NCBI GenBank assembly: GCA_964586655.1
Contig: CAZPGY010000006.1
Coordinates: forward strand, 1 to 64,000
Direction of reading: 5' to 3'
Source: JAJYSO01 sp964586655
GTDB lineage: Bacteria; Bacteroidota; Bacteroidia; Flavobacteriales; Flavobacteriaceae
Length of the DNA stretch: 64,000 bases
This document shows positions 24,105-33,840 of this stretch, one piece after another. The position numbers were made by a program, and so were the translations under genes. How positions within the stretch are numbered: position 1 is the stretch's first letter; the number at the start of each line of letters is the position of its first letter. The notes under the pieces are model-generated. The model saw only the letters and a program-made list of their open reading frames with translations. It had not been told where the DNA came from and searched no databases.

Positions 24105-26897
24105 TCAATACCTCATTATTCGCATGTGGTTGTTTCTTTTCCCTTTTCCGCCAAATTTGCTCAGTTTGAGGGTAAAGCTAAACATTACATAACGTTCGAG
24201 AACCAGCTTTTGGGTATCTTGAATATAGTTTTGTCCGGTATATCGCCGGGTGGAAACATTTTGATCGAGCACATCAAACACTTTGACTTTAAAGATCCCG
24301 TCGCCATCCCAAATTTTATAGCCCAAACTCATGTTCCACAAGACATAATCATTTTCAAACCCCGGGGCAATCATTCCCAAATGCGTGTAAGTGATATCAT
24401 TGGCAAAAAAGAAGTTTTTAGGCCAATAAAGTGTTGTTTGTAAACGGAGATCATGATTGGTATATTCTTGATTCCGTTGGCTATTAAGGCTGTATCGGGT
24501 GGTATTGAAATCAATATTATAAGAAGGCTCGATAGTTAACAAGTCGGGAATGTCATATTCAATCCCCACGCGCGGACCAACGGAAAAGGTTTTGGAATTG
24601 TATTTGACGCCGTTAGAAAAACCGATGTATTTATTGTAGCGCGCTCTAATGCGTAGTTTTGGTTTTAAGGTGCTTTCATTTTTAAGTTTGTATTTTTTGT
24701 GAATCCCTCCACCGGCATACAATCCATAGGTGCCATCTACATTAGTATAAGTGGTCGTGCGCACCAAATTGGCATCTGTGGTGGTTCGCGCCACCACTTC
24801 ATCGTTCATATAGCGTCCTCCCACATAGAGATTGGAGCCAAAATGGGTTTTAAAATTGAAGTTGTAATAACTCAAAGACAACCGGTTGGTCATGGTGGGC
24901 GATAAATTGGGATTTCCCGAAATGAGGTGCAAGGGATCCAATTTATTGACAACGGGTTGCAATTGCATCATCGCAGGAACCGAGCTGTAACTTCTGAAAT
25001 ACATAGATAGAGATTGCATTTCATTGATTTTATAACGCCCATAGAAACGTCCAAACGGATTGTTATAGGTGTTTTCAAAATAAGTATTCGTAAAATACTC
25101 TCGATTTTTTAATCGGATATTTTCCACCCCGCCCGTTAAACTTGCATACAGTTTTTCACCGTCGTAAACCAATCCCATACTGGGCTCGTGAATGTAACTA
25201 CGCGAACTAAAATCACTGCTCAAACTATTGTTTAGCGCATTGTAGTTTCCATTTTGGTTTTTCTCATAAATGAGTCGTTCATTACTGTTTTGGGCATGGG
25301 TATATTCATATTCAAAATCGAGTTTCCACTTTTCGCTTAAGGGCAATCTCAAATCGGCTTCAATTTCATATTCATCTTCACGCTGATGCTCTTCGATAAA
25401 TTGATCCTGCACCGATTGGTCTTGTAAATTACCGCTATCGTCATAAATATTTCGTTGGGTATAGTTAAAATTCTTTTCCTTTTGATCATTGTTGGTATTT
25501 TCAAAAGAAAGCCTGATAAAACCGCCTTTACCGCCAAACTTTCGGGTATAAGACAATCGGTTTGAAAAGTCTATGCCGTGTACTTTTCCCTCCCTTTCTC
25601 GAACTGATTGATTGATTTTGGTACCATCAGGGCGTTCAGACCGCGTGTGAGAATTGCTGTGCGTAAATCCATTGTTTACCGTAAGATGAGGGCGAACGAC
25701 AATCCGCGTCATGCTGTCGGGTTCAAACTCAAAACCCATATTAAATCGGTGGTTATTGTTGATGTTTTTAGACTTGGAATTGGAGAAGTTAAAATAGCGC
25801 CGGTCAGGCAAAATATTCTCGCGTTGAACTTTTGTTTCCGATCTTGTACTGGCGCGATTATAGAAATAATCTGTCGACAATTCCACGGTTTCTCCCCAAC
25901 TGTTAACAAAGTCCAAGCCTCCGGCCTGTGACTTGGTAATTCCGCCGCCACCGTCAAAAGACATCCCGCCGGGACCAAAAGTGACTACCGAAAAGGCACT
26001 GCGCCCCATGGCGTCATAAATTTCATCAAAAGAGAATCCGATAGAGTTGATATTGTTGGCGCTCCCCAAAACACTCAACCGCAAATCCTGATTAAAGTAA
26101 TTGGCAATTCCGCTAAGGGAGTAACGCTCGTCAGTTCCTCCTCCGGCAGTCAAGCGAGCAAAAACACCTTTATTGTTTTCCTCTTTAATGACCAGATTTA
26201 TGGCTTTATCAGACGATTCACTTTCCTCCCCGGTAAATTCTTGAGATTCACTTTTGGAATCAACCACCTGCACCTTTTCAATCAAATCCTTAGGGAGGTT
26301 TTTGGTGGCAATCTTAGGATCGTCGCCAAAAAAGGATTCTCCATTAATTTTTATATCCGTAACATCTTTTCCGTTAATCTGAATATTTCCCTGGTTGTCT
26401 ACCGTAACCCCGGGCAATTTTTTCAGCAAATCTTCAAGCACGGCGCCTTCCTTGGTTTTAAATGAACTGACATTGAATTGCAAGGTATCTTCCTTAATCA
26501 AAATCGGCGGAGCAGTTCCTTGAATCACCACCTGTCCTAATACATTGGTTTTTTCGCGCATTACAATATGCCCCAAATCAACGCGTGTATTCTCTTTAAA
26601 CGATAAGGATTTGAAGTAGGTTTGAAAACCGGTATAGGCCACATAAAAATTCACTTTTGGCGCATAACTTTTACCTTGCAAAACAAATTTACCATCGTCC
26701 TCAGAAATGGTATAATTTACAACTGTACTGTCCTTGGCAGATTCCATATATACCGTAGCGGAAGATAAAGGAACCGAAAGACTATCGGTCAAAACTCCCG
26801 TAATCTTATAATCATAGTGCTGGGCAAAGCTCATAAAAGGAAACGACAACAAGAAAAAGCTTATAAAAAGCGTACGCAGAGGGAGTGATTTTCGCAT
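24105..26897 (-). CDS. TonB-dependent-receptor-like outer-membrane beta-barrel protein (OMP_b-brl_3 type)
   Basis: A 930-residue outer-membrane protein. Signal peptide at residues 1-25 (ending MSFAQ), CarboxypepD_reg-like sandwich at about 30-115, a plug-like region at about 125-225 (LEDLLKKLPGVTVDNQGNIQ, GKDVTDIKINGESFFGDDPK), then a long barrel ending in an aromatic residue (MRY). This is the outer membrane protein beta-barrel family rather than a classical SusC or siderophore receptor. No SusD-like lipoprotein or transporter is adjacent, so its substrate is unknown. It forms a single-gene unit. Confidence 0.85.
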   Translation of the reverse strand: MRKSLPLRTLFISFFLLSFPFMSFAQHYDYKITGVLTDSLSVPLSSATVYMESAKDSTVVNYTISEDDGKFVLQGKSYAPKVNFYVAYTGFQTYFKSLSFKENTRVDLGHIVMREKTNVLGQVVIQGTAPPILIKEDTLQFNVSSFKTKEGAVLEDLLKKLPGVTVDNQGNIQINGKDVTDIKINGESFFGDDPKIATKNLPKDLIEKVQVVDSKSESQEFTGEESESSDKAINLVIKEENNKGVFARLTAGGGTDERYSLSGIANYFNQDLRLSVLGSANNINSIGFSFDEIYDAMGRSAFSVVTFGPGGMSFDGGGGITKSQAGGLDFVNSWGETVELSTDYFYNRASTRSETKVQRENILPDRRYFNFSNSKSKNINNNHRFNMGFEFEPDSMTRIVVRPHLTVNNGFTHSNSHTRSERPDGTKINQSVREREGKVHGIDFSNRLSYTRKFGGKGGFIRLSFENTNNDQKEKNFNYTQRNIYDDSGNLQDQSVQDQFIEEHQREDEYEIEADLRLPLSEKWKLDFEYEYTHAQNSNERLIYEKNQNGNYNALNNSLSSDFSSRSYIHEPSMGLVYDGEKLYASLTGGVENIRLKNREYFTNTYFENTYNNPFGRFYGRYKINEMQSLSMYFRSYSSVPAMMQLQPVVNKLDPLHLISGNPNLSPTMTNRLSLSYYNFNFKTHFGSNLYVGGRYMNDEVVARTTTDANLVRTTTYTNVDGTYGLYAGGGIHKKYKLKNESTLKPKLRIRARYNKYIGFSNGVKYNSKTFSVGPRVGIEYDIPDLLTIEPSYNIDFNTTRYSLNSQRNQEYTNHDLRLQTTLYWPKNFFFANDITYTHLGMIAPGFENDYVLWNMSLGYKIWDGDGIFKVKVFDVLDQNVSTRRYTGQNYIQDTQKLVLERYVMFSFTLKLSKFGGKGKRNNHMRIMRY

Positions 26898-27030
26898 ATG
26901 GGGCCAATTTAGATACTTCGTTTGCTAAGAAAGCCTGCAATATCTGCAAATGCCCTAAACAAATCCGTTATAAAACTGTTAAACCCGTTGGCAATAGCAG
27001 CGTAAACACCGGAAGGCAAAAAGTCATCTT

Positions 27031-28335
27031 TTATTTTTTTCGCATGTAAAGTGAAACAGGCACTCCGGATAAATCAAAATTCTTGCGCAATTGATTCTCT
27101 AAGAAACGCTTATAAGGTTCTTTGACGTATTGAGGCAGGTTGCAATAAAAAGCAAATTGAGGCTGCGGAGTGGGCAGTTGTCTAATGAATTTTATCTTGA
27201 CATATTTTCCTTTATAAGCCGGAACCGGATTGTTTTTAATAATGGGCAAAAGCACATCATTGAGTTTTTTGGTTTTGATTTTTTGAGAGCGATTTTTATA
27301 GACTCCCACGGCCACTTCCATGGCCTTATAGATGCGTTGTTTTTCTTTGACAGAGATAAAAATAATGGGGACATCAATATAGGGGGCTATCTGTGCTCGG
27401 ATTTCCTGCTTAAATTTTTTAATGGAATGGGTATCTTTTTCTACCAAATCCCATTTATTGACCAATATCACCACCCCTTTACGATTGCGGTGAGTCAGCC
27501 AAAAGATGTTTTGCACCTGCTTGTCAAAACCGCGAGTGGCATCAAGGATCAGCAAACAAACATCTGCATTTTCAATGGCGCGAACACTGCGCATAACCGA
27601 GTAAAACTCTACATCTTCCTTGACTTTGGATTTACGGCGAATTCCGGCAGTATCGATTAGATTAAACTCAAAACCAAATCGCTTATAAACCGTATCGCTT
27701 GAATCGCGTGTGGTTCCGGCCACATCAGTAACAATATAGCGCTCTTCTCCAATTAGCGTATTGATGAAGGATGATTTTCCGGCATTGGGGCGCCCTATAA
27801 CAGCAAATCGAGGCAATTCTTTTTCGGGCTCATAGTCGCGATCGGGAAATGCCTGAACCACTGCATCCAGCAAGTCTCCGGTACCGCTTCCGCTGGTACT
27901 GGCCATACAATAATATTCCCCCATGCCCAAAGCATAAAACTCGACGGCTTCTTTGCGCAAGTTGTTATTGTCTACCTTATTGACTGCTAAAAAAACCGGT
28001 TTGTCGTTGCGGCGCAAAAGTTTAGCTACATCCTCATCCATGGGAGTAATTCCGGATTTGGCATCCACCATAAAAACAATAACATCTGCTTCCTCAATGG
28101 CCAGTTTCACCTGTTTATCAATTTCGGGTTGGAAGACATCGTCGCTGCCTTCTACATATCCGCCGGTATCAATAACGGAAAACTCCTTACCGTTCCAATC
28201 CGATTTTCCATAATGTCGATCTCGGGTCACACCGCTTTCTGCATCCACAATAGCCTCCCGTTTTTCGACCAGGCGGTTGAAAAAAGTAGACTTCCCAACA
28301 TTGGGGCGACCAACAATAGCAAGAATATGAGGCAT
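27031..28335 (-). CDS. der: Ribosome-assembly GTPase Der (EngA)
   Basis: A 434-residue GTPase with two tandem G domains and a C-terminal KH-like domain, needed for 50S subunit maturation. First G domain: GRPNVGKST (about 8-16), DTGGY, NKVD. Second G domain: GRPNAGKSS (about 182-190), DTAGIRRKSKV, NKWD. The KH-like domain occupies about 350-434. Length is standard. Its 5' leader contains a small hairpin (CGAGG at 28361, CCTCG at 28374), and a minus-strand -7 box TATATTTG lies near 28480. Confidence 0.97.
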   Translation of the reverse strand: MPHILAIVGRPNVGKSTFFNRLVEKREAIVDAESGVTRDRHYGKSDWNGKEFSVIDTGGYVEGSDDVFQPEIDKQVKLAIEEADVIVFMVDAKSGITPMDEDVAKLLRRNDKPVFLAVNKVDNNNLRKEAVEFYALGMGEYYCMASTSGSGTGDLLDAVVQAFPDRDYEPEKELPRFAVIGRPNAGKSSFINTLIGEERYIVTDVAGTTRDSSDTVYKRFGFEFNLIDTAGIRRKSKVKEDVEFYSVMRSVRAIENADVCLLILDATRGFDKQVQNIFWLTHRNRKGVVILVNKWDLVEKDTHSIKKFKQEIRAQIAPYIDVPIIFISVKEKQRIYKAMEVAVGVYKNRSQKIKTKKLNDVLLPIIKNNPVPAYKGKYVKIKFIRQLPTPQPQFAFYCNLPQYVKEPYKRFLENQLRKNFDLSGVPVSLYMRKK

Positions 28336-28510
28336 AAGGCAGTGTTTTAAAAACGAGTTACGAGGATTAAAACCCTCGGAGACAAAAATAATTATTTCGA
28401 TTAATTTGCGCTCGCTTTTTTTATTTTGTTCTCATTAAACGCCATATTTTAGTACTCGTACAGTCCTAAGAAATCTGGCAAATATAAGCGGGTGACAAGT
28501 TGTTTTTTTA

Positions 28511-29485
28511 TCAAGCCGTTCGATTCATCAATTTCTCACCAAAATTTCGGAAGACGCTTTTCTTACTTTCATCAATAGGGATATTGTTCAACAGTTCGAA
28601 AGCTTTTTCAATATAAGCTTCAATTGCTTTACGGGTATGTTCGCCCACGGCCATATCTTCAAAAATAGCGGTTACGGTTTCTATTTTTTGATCGGCATCA
28701 ACGGGATTGACTGAATAGAGATGCTTCAACTCTTGTTGATCGTGATCGGTGGCCAGTTCCATGGCTTTGAGATATAGGAAGGTTTTTTTATTACCGATAA
28801 TGTCACCTCCAATCTGTTTTCCAAAGCGTTTGTAATCGCCAAAGATATCCAAATAATCGTCTTTGAGCTGAAAAGCCAGTCCCAGCAAACGGCCATACTC
28901 ATAAATCTGTTTTTTACATTCACCTTCAGCCCCGGCGACAATGGCCCCCATCTCCATGGCAGCACCTACCAACACGGCAGTTTTGTATTCAATCATTTTT
29001 AGATATTCGGTCAAGCTGACCTCTTCGCGCTCTTCATAATCTACGTCATATTGCTGCCCCTCACAAACCTGAATAGCTGTTCGAGTAAACAGTTTGGCCA
29101 ACTCCCTAAAACTTTCTCCTTCATAGTTTTCAAACAATTGATAAGCATAGATGAGCATGGCATCTCCCGAAAGTATAGCGGTATTGACATTCCATTTTTT
29201 ATGTACGCTGAGTTTTCCACGACGCACCGGTGCCTGATCCATAATATCGTCGTGAACCAAAGAAAAATTATGAAAGATTTCAATGGCCAGCGCAGCATCC
29301 AAGGCTTTTTCATAGGGACAATCAAAGAGTTCGGCCGTCATCAAAACCGACACCGGCCGCAAGCGTTTCCCGCCGAGATTGAGAATATAAACCATAGGAT
29401 CATATAAGCTTTTGGGCTCTTGTGTCTTTATTTTATCTTGAAGATAGGCGATAAATTGCTCCCGATAAAAGGCAATGGAGTGCAT
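28511..29485 (-). CDS. Polyprenyl synthetase (short-chain trans-prenyl diphosphate synthase)
   Basis: A 324-residue all-trans prenyl diphosphate synthase. It condenses isopentenyl diphosphate with allylic diphosphates through two Mg-binding Asp motifs: DDIMD at about 88-92 (within VHDDIMDQAPVRRG) and DDYLD at about 213-217. GGKRLRP at about 53-59 binds diphosphate. The product chain length (FPP, GGPP or longer) cannot be settled without modelling. It belongs to the same pathway as the mevalonate decarboxylase at 43350. Confidence 0.92.
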   Translation of the reverse strand: MHSIAFYREQFIAYLQDKIKTQEPKSLYDPMVYILNLGGKRLRPVSVLMTAELFDCPYEKALDAALAIEIFHNFSLVHDDIMDQAPVRRGKLSVHKKWNVNTAILSGDAMLIYAYQLFENYEGESFRELAKLFTRTAIQVCEGQQYDVDYEEREEVSLTEYLKMIEYKTAVLVGAAMEMGAIVAGAEGECKKQIYEYGRLLGLAFQLKDDYLDIFGDYKRFGKQIGGDIIGNKKTFLYLKAMELATDHDQQELKHLYSVNPVDADQKIETVTAIFEDMAVGEHTRKAIEAYIEKAFELLNNIPIDESKKSVFRNFGEKLMNRTA

Positions 29486-29707
29486 AGAAAGTAAATTTTT
29501 AGCGAAAATACATTAAAATCATTGATGGCGATAAATCAAGAGCGGATAATTTGAAGAATCTAATGCCAAATTCCAAGAGTACTCGCAGCTCACTAATATA
29601 AAATGAATCTTTCTTGGGAAGCCGCAACAGCCGGGGCTAAAAAACGATAAGGAATAGTAAAAAAATTACAACGCGTTAATCATCAGCATCAGAGTACCAA
29701 ATTATTT

Positions 29708-31051
29708 TCATTCATCAGCCCAATTCAAGCGGTCTTGTTGGTTATAAGGCCATGGAGCGCCGTTGTTTTCAATATTTCCCATGGTCACATTGAGTTCATT
29801 GGGAGCACCGCTTTCTTCCATCACCAGATAACGCCGCATATCCATGATAATGGAAAGTGGATCAATCCCCACCGGACAGGCTTCAACACAGGCATTACAA
29901 GTCGTACAAGCCCACAATTCTTCTCGGGTGATGTAATTGTCGAGTAATTGATTGCCATTATCTTTAAACTCCCCCTCTTTATCAATAATTCTTCCAATTT
30001 CTTCTACCCGATCGCGGGTATCCATCATCACTTTTCTCGGGGAAAGTAATTTTCCGGAGCGATTGGCAGGGCAAACGGAAGTACAACGTCCACACTCGGT
30101 ACAGGTGTATGCATTCAGTAGCTGCACCCTGTCCAAATCGGTCACATCACTGGCACCAAATTTATCGGGTTCTTCCTCCTCTTCTCCTTCTTCCGGGGCT
30201 GCAAAAGGATCTGCATTGGGATCCATCATCATTTCTACTTCTTTGGTCACTGATGACAGGTTGTCAAACTGGCCTTGAGGAGTTAATTTGGCATAATAGG
30301 TATTAGGGAAAGCCAAAAGAATATGAAGGTGTTTGGAGTAATAAAGGTAATTGAGGAAGAAAAGGATTCCGCAAATATGCAACCACCAGGCAGCGCGTTC
30401 GATAATAACCAAAGTTGAGGCACTTAAACCTTCCAACAAAGGCCTGAATAAATCACTGATCGGAAAGGCGCCTACGACTCCCAATTCCTCAAAATAATAA
30501 TGCCCATATTGAAGAATTTGGAGTTGATGATCGGTGGCATTCATAACCAAAAAAAGTGTCATCAACACCATTTCAAAATAAAGAATATAATTCCCGTCAT
30601 TCTTGGGCCAGCCCTCCATCTCTCTATTCCAAAAGCGTTTTAGTTTAATCAGGTTACGGCGTATCCAAAAAACAACCACGCCCAACAGAACTAAAAATGC
30701 CAAGATTTCAAAAAATCCAATTAAAAAGCTGTAAAACCCGCCAAGTGAAGAAGCAAAAATACGGTGAGTCCCCAATATTCCGTCAAGGATAATTTCAACA
30801 ATTTCAATATTAATGAGGATAAAACCTACATAAACAAAGATATGCATAATCCCCGGAATGGGTCGCACTACCATCTTGGACTGCCCCAAAGCTACTCTAA
30901 TCATATTGAGCCAGCGCTTTTTGGGATTATCACTGCGATCAACAGGCTTTCCCAAGTTAATATTGCGACGCATACGACGAATATTACGGACAAAAAAGCC
31001 TATGCTGAAAGCTAAAATAAGAATGAAGATGATTTGTGCTACGAGCTGCAT
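29708..31051 (-). CDS. Membrane (Fe-S)-binding oxidoreductase subunit, NarI-like N-domain plus HdrC-like ferredoxin domain
   Basis: A 447-residue membrane protein. An N-terminal region with about five hydrophobic helices (residues 1-250), like the nitrate reductase gamma/HdrE cytochrome domain, is followed by an acidic linker (EEGEEEEEPDK) and two 4Fe-4S sites: CTECGRCTSVCP at about 316-327 and CTTCNACVEACP at about 383-394. Such proteins pass electrons between a soluble partner and menaquinone. In related genomes a CCG-domain (HdrB-like) subunit usually follows; here the next 220 bases are non-coding and the next gene is the prenyl synthase. It starts 9 bases after the MCE gene and is co-transcribed with it. 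Confidence 0.85.
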   Translation of the reverse strand: MQLVAQIIFILILAFSIGFFVRNIRRMRRNINLGKPVDRSDNPKKRWLNMIRVALGQSKMVVRPIPGIMHIFVYVGFILINIEIVEIILDGILGTHRIFASSLGGFYSFLIGFFEILAFLVLLGVVVFWIRRNLIKLKRFWNREMEGWPKNDGNYILYFEMVLMTLFLVMNATDHQLQILQYGHYYFEELGVVGAFPISDLFRPLLEGLSASTLVIIERAAWWLHICGILFFLNYLYYSKHLHILLAFPNTYYAKLTPQGQFDNLSSVTKEVEMMMDPNADPFAAPEEGEEEEEPDKFGASDVTDLDRVQLLNAYTCTECGRCTSVCPANRSGKLLSPRKVMMDTRDRVEEIGRIIDKEGEFKDNGNQLLDNYITREELWACTTCNACVEACPVGIDPLSIIMDMRRYLVMEESGAPNELNVTMGNIENNGAPWPYNQQDRLNWADE

Positions 31052-31060
31052 AAATGAATC

Positions 31061-32020
31061 TTAATTTGAAGCATTTTCGGGTTTCCGGTAAGGTATTTCC
31101 TTATCCTTTCCACCAAAAATAGAAAATTTCACGTTAATATAACGTTTAGGATGCAATTTAATATCTTGTAGGAGCTCTTCCAATTGTTGACTCGCCTGGT
31201 CTAAATTGTTATATAATTCTTCATCGTTTAACAATTTACCCAAGGTTCCTTCCCCTTCTTTGAGCTGAGTAGAAATGGCTTCAAAATCGCTTAAAACCCC
31301 ATTGACCTTGGCCATCAAGGCTTTCACTTTAATTTGTGACAAGGAGTCAGACAGCGTATTAAGATTATAAGCCATATTACTTAAGTTGTGAATGGTGGTG
31401 TCTAAGGTGGTTCCATTTCTATTCAGCAGTTGGTCAATTTCAGCAGCCGAATTATTCAGGTGGTTCATGGTACTGTTAAGATTGCTCAAAGACCCCTTCA
31501 AGTCCTGCCGGGTTTCTTTGTCAAACACTTGGTTAACATTCTTGAGCAGGGTATCCAAGCCTTTTAAGACCTCCTGAAATTTCTCCTCAATCGGTTTTAA
31601 ATTTTGTGTTACATGTGCAATAACCCCACTCTCTTTATCGCTTTTTAAGGTGTCTCCCGAAACCGCCGGTCCTCCTTTATGATTAGGAATAATTTTAATG
31701 GATTTTCCGCCAATAAAGCCGCCACTGTATATTTGAGCAACACTGTTTTTTGAGAATTGGAAATCGCTGTTCACCCGCATGGTGACCACAATCTTTCCAC
31801 TTTTATTTAAAAAATTAATTCCAGAAACAGCTCCCACATTTTTTCCGCTGATGGTGATACTGGCAGAAGGTGATAAGCCATCGACATTATCGTAAACGGC
31901 ATAAAACTCACGACTCGAATCAAAGATGTTATGCCCTTTCATAAAACTATAACCAAAAATAACAACAGCAACTGCTACAATGGCCATTATCCCGGTTTTT
32001 ACTTCCCTTGAAATACTCAA
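31061..32020 (-). CDS. MlaD-type MCE domain lipid-transport protein
   Basis: A protein of about 319 residues: one N-terminal membrane anchor (REVKTGIMAIVAVAVVIFGYS), an MCE domain at about 35-115 (FYAVYDNVDGLSPSASITI, then GGFIGGKSIKI), and a long helical tail rich in Asn/Leu/Asp. MCE proteins form hexameric channels that carry phospholipids across the periplasm. No ATG is available. A TTG at 32020 gives MSISREVKTG, matching the family start; another TTG at 32047 adds 9 residues. No MlaE/MlaF partner is in the window. Confidence 0.85.
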   Translation of the reverse strand: MSISREVKTGIMAIVAVAVVIFGYSFMKGHNIFDSSREFYAVYDNVDGLSPSASITISGKNVGAVSGINFLNKSGKIVVTMRVNSDFQFSKNSVAQIYSGGFIGGKSIKIIPNHKGGPAVSGDTLKSDKESGVIAHVTQNLKPIEEKFQEVLKGLDTLLKNVNQVFDKETRQDLKGSLSNLNSTMNHLNNSAAEIDQLLNRNGTTLDTTIHNLSNMAYNLNTLSDSLSQIKVKALMAKVNGVLSDFEAISTQLKEGEGTLGKLLNDEELYNNLDQASQQLEELLQDIKLHPKRYINVKFSIFGGKDKEIPYRKPENASN

Positions 32021-32139
32021 AAATATAGTAATTTTGTTCAATGGCAAATCTAAGGATTATAATAAAATAAACTCTGGAAATGTTTAACTTTTTCCTATAG
32101 CCCTCCCCTGCTTGCTGCTTTATACCTATTTGATTTATA

Positions 32140-32415
32140 AATTAGATTCAAAGATTTTTAGGATAAATTTCAAAGGTTAAGGTAAAAGCACAGACATAGC
32201 CATAGTTATGACGAGCATTTAACATGTGTTGAGCGAAACCGAAATGACCGGGTTTCTTGCTTTGATTGCCAGTGGCTTCGGCTCCGCTCAGCCACCTCCA
32301 CGGTAGGTCATTGAGCATCTCGACTTCGCTCGATAACTACGAAGCCGAAATGCGATGTATTGAGCGGAGCCGAAATGCAGAGATTTGTAATTTTTACCTG
32401 AATATTGGTCTATTT
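32140..32415 (+). repeat. Intergenic repeat R1, copy b, enlarged by internal REP-like palindromes
   Basis: The outer parts match copies a and c (AATTAGATTCAAAGATTTTT on the left; AGAGATTTGTAATTTTTACC and GGTCTATTTT on the right). The core palindrome is replaced by about 150 bases of short repeats of the TTGAGCG-(A/G)-A-CCGAAATG kind in both orientations (near 32230, 32275, 32310 and 32360). It occupies most of the 578-base gap between the amidase and the MCE gene. Confidence 0.7.
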
Positions 32416-32598
32416 TTAAGCTCACTTCTGTATAAAACATCAATCCGGTGCCACGATTTTGGCATGAGCCATAAGGCCTCAACAATTATCAGAAGCAAGG
32501 TTGTGACTTGAAACTCTCCCCCCTACCGTGAAACTATTTCGAGGGCTATTGGAGGGCACTAATTAAGTGGGGCGAAAAACAAGAAAATGACAAATCGC

Positions 32599-33708
32599 TT
32601 ATTCAGCTATATGTTTCAGGGCTTTATCAATTTCTATTTCTTTGCCCTTTTTAAAGGCAACAATAAATGCCGTTAGATAGCCTTTTTCTATGGCTTTGCG
32701 TTTTAAGCTTTGGATCTCTATATATTCCGAAGTATTTCCAAAATAATATTTGTAGTATTTATCCTGCTTTACCCGTTCGACCCCTTTTAAGCCGTTAAAA
32801 TTGTAAGGCTTGGTTTCAATGGGTTTGGAACCGGCGGCCAGCTGAACCTTAAAGACAATGCCGGCTTCTTTATTTTCTGAGCTTGAAGCTGCTATCTTAT
32901 CATCTGATTGAACATCAACCGCATTTATATTGAGCGCTTCAATATACGATAAAATCCCATGGGCAATAGCCGAAGCTATTTTTCCCCGACCCCCTTCGGT
33001 ATCGAGAAAGCGCCCTTCTGCTTTATTGCTTAAAAAACCGATTTCTGTCAATACACTGGGCATATAAGTTTCTCGGATTACCAAGAATCCCGCTTTTTTC
33101 ACCCCGCGATTGTATCGGTGTAAAGCCGTGTATTCTTGTTGGATTTTTGCAGCCAATAAAATACTCTGATCCAAATAGGCTTCTTGCATCAAGACCATCC
33201 CCATATAGGAAGCCGGAGAATCGGGATCAAAACCATTGTAAGTTGCTTTATAATCTTCCTCTAAGTAAATCACGCGGTTCTCACGCATGGCAATTTCCAA
33301 GTTGTCTTTATTTCTGTAAGTCCCAAGAACATAGGTCTCGGTGCCATGAGGGCCGTTTTCGCTAAATGTATTGCAGTGTACCGACACAAAGAGATCGGCA
33401 TGATTTTTATTGGCCACCTGCGCACGCCCCATTAAGGTTACAAAAACGTCTGTGGTGCGGGTATAAATCACCTTTACATGATCGTGTTTTTCGAGAATGT
33501 CTCCCACTTTGAGCACCACGTCAAGGGCTATTTCTTTTTCTACATGACCTTTATCCATGGCTCCCGGATCTTTCCCTCCGTGACCGGCATCTAAAACTAC
33601 TATAAATTCATTGGGACTTGCCCCTGAATTTGATTGTCCATAGATTGCATATGAAAATAAAAAAAAGCAGGCTAACAAGAAATACTTGACAAAAGCAAGC
33701 GTTTTCAT
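32599..33708 (-). CDS. N-acetylmuramoyl-L-alanine amidase (Amidase_3) with C-terminal SPOR-like region
   Basis: A 369-residue periplasmic zinc amidase that cuts the peptide stem from the glycan in septal peptidoglycan. The ATG at 33708 starts a clear signal peptide (MKTLAFVKYFLLACFFLFSY); the open frame upstream to 33759 is not needed. Zinc and catalytic residues fit: DAGHGGKDPGA (His), EKEIAL (Glu), VSVHCNT (His) and VLTEIGFLSN (Glu). The C-terminal 75 residues (VFKVQLAAG...) look like a SPOR peptidoglycan-binding domain. It is divergent from lptD. Confidence 0.93.
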   Translation of the reverse strand: MKTLAFVKYFLLACFFLFSYAIYGQSNSGASPNEFIVVLDAGHGGKDPGAMDKGHVEKEIALDVVLKVGDILEKHDHVKVIYTRTTDVFVTLMGRAQVANKNHADLFVSVHCNTFSENGPHGTETYVLGTYRNKDNLEIAMRENRVIYLEEDYKATYNGFDPDSPASYMGMVLMQEAYLDQSILLAAKIQQEYTALHRYNRGVKKAGFLVIRETYMPSVLTEIGFLSNKAEGRFLDTEGGRGKIASAIAHGILSYIEALNINAVDVQSDDKIAASSSENKEAGIVFKVQLAAGSKPIETKPYNFNGLKGVERVKQDKYYKYYFGNTSEYIEIQSLKRKAIEKGYLTAFIVAFKKGKEIEIDKALKHIAE

Positions 33709-33840
33709 GAAACTGCAATTGAAGGAGTAAATCATCATGATTGCGTCAATTTTAATCAAATCAAAGAGTAGCTTTCAAAATAATACGTACTTTTGAGCAC
33801 TCAAAAAGTGAGCCACTTTACAAAAATAGTATTCTAAGCC

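Noticed and set aside
24105..26897. SusC-type glycan receptor of a polysaccharide utilisation locus
   Set aside because: No SusD-like gene and no glycoside hydrolase nearby, and the plug/barrel pattern is of the other outer-membrane barrel family.
28721..28965. Minus-strand alternative-frame ORFs inside the prenyl synthase
   Set aside because: Entirely overlapped by a well-supported gene; shadow frames.
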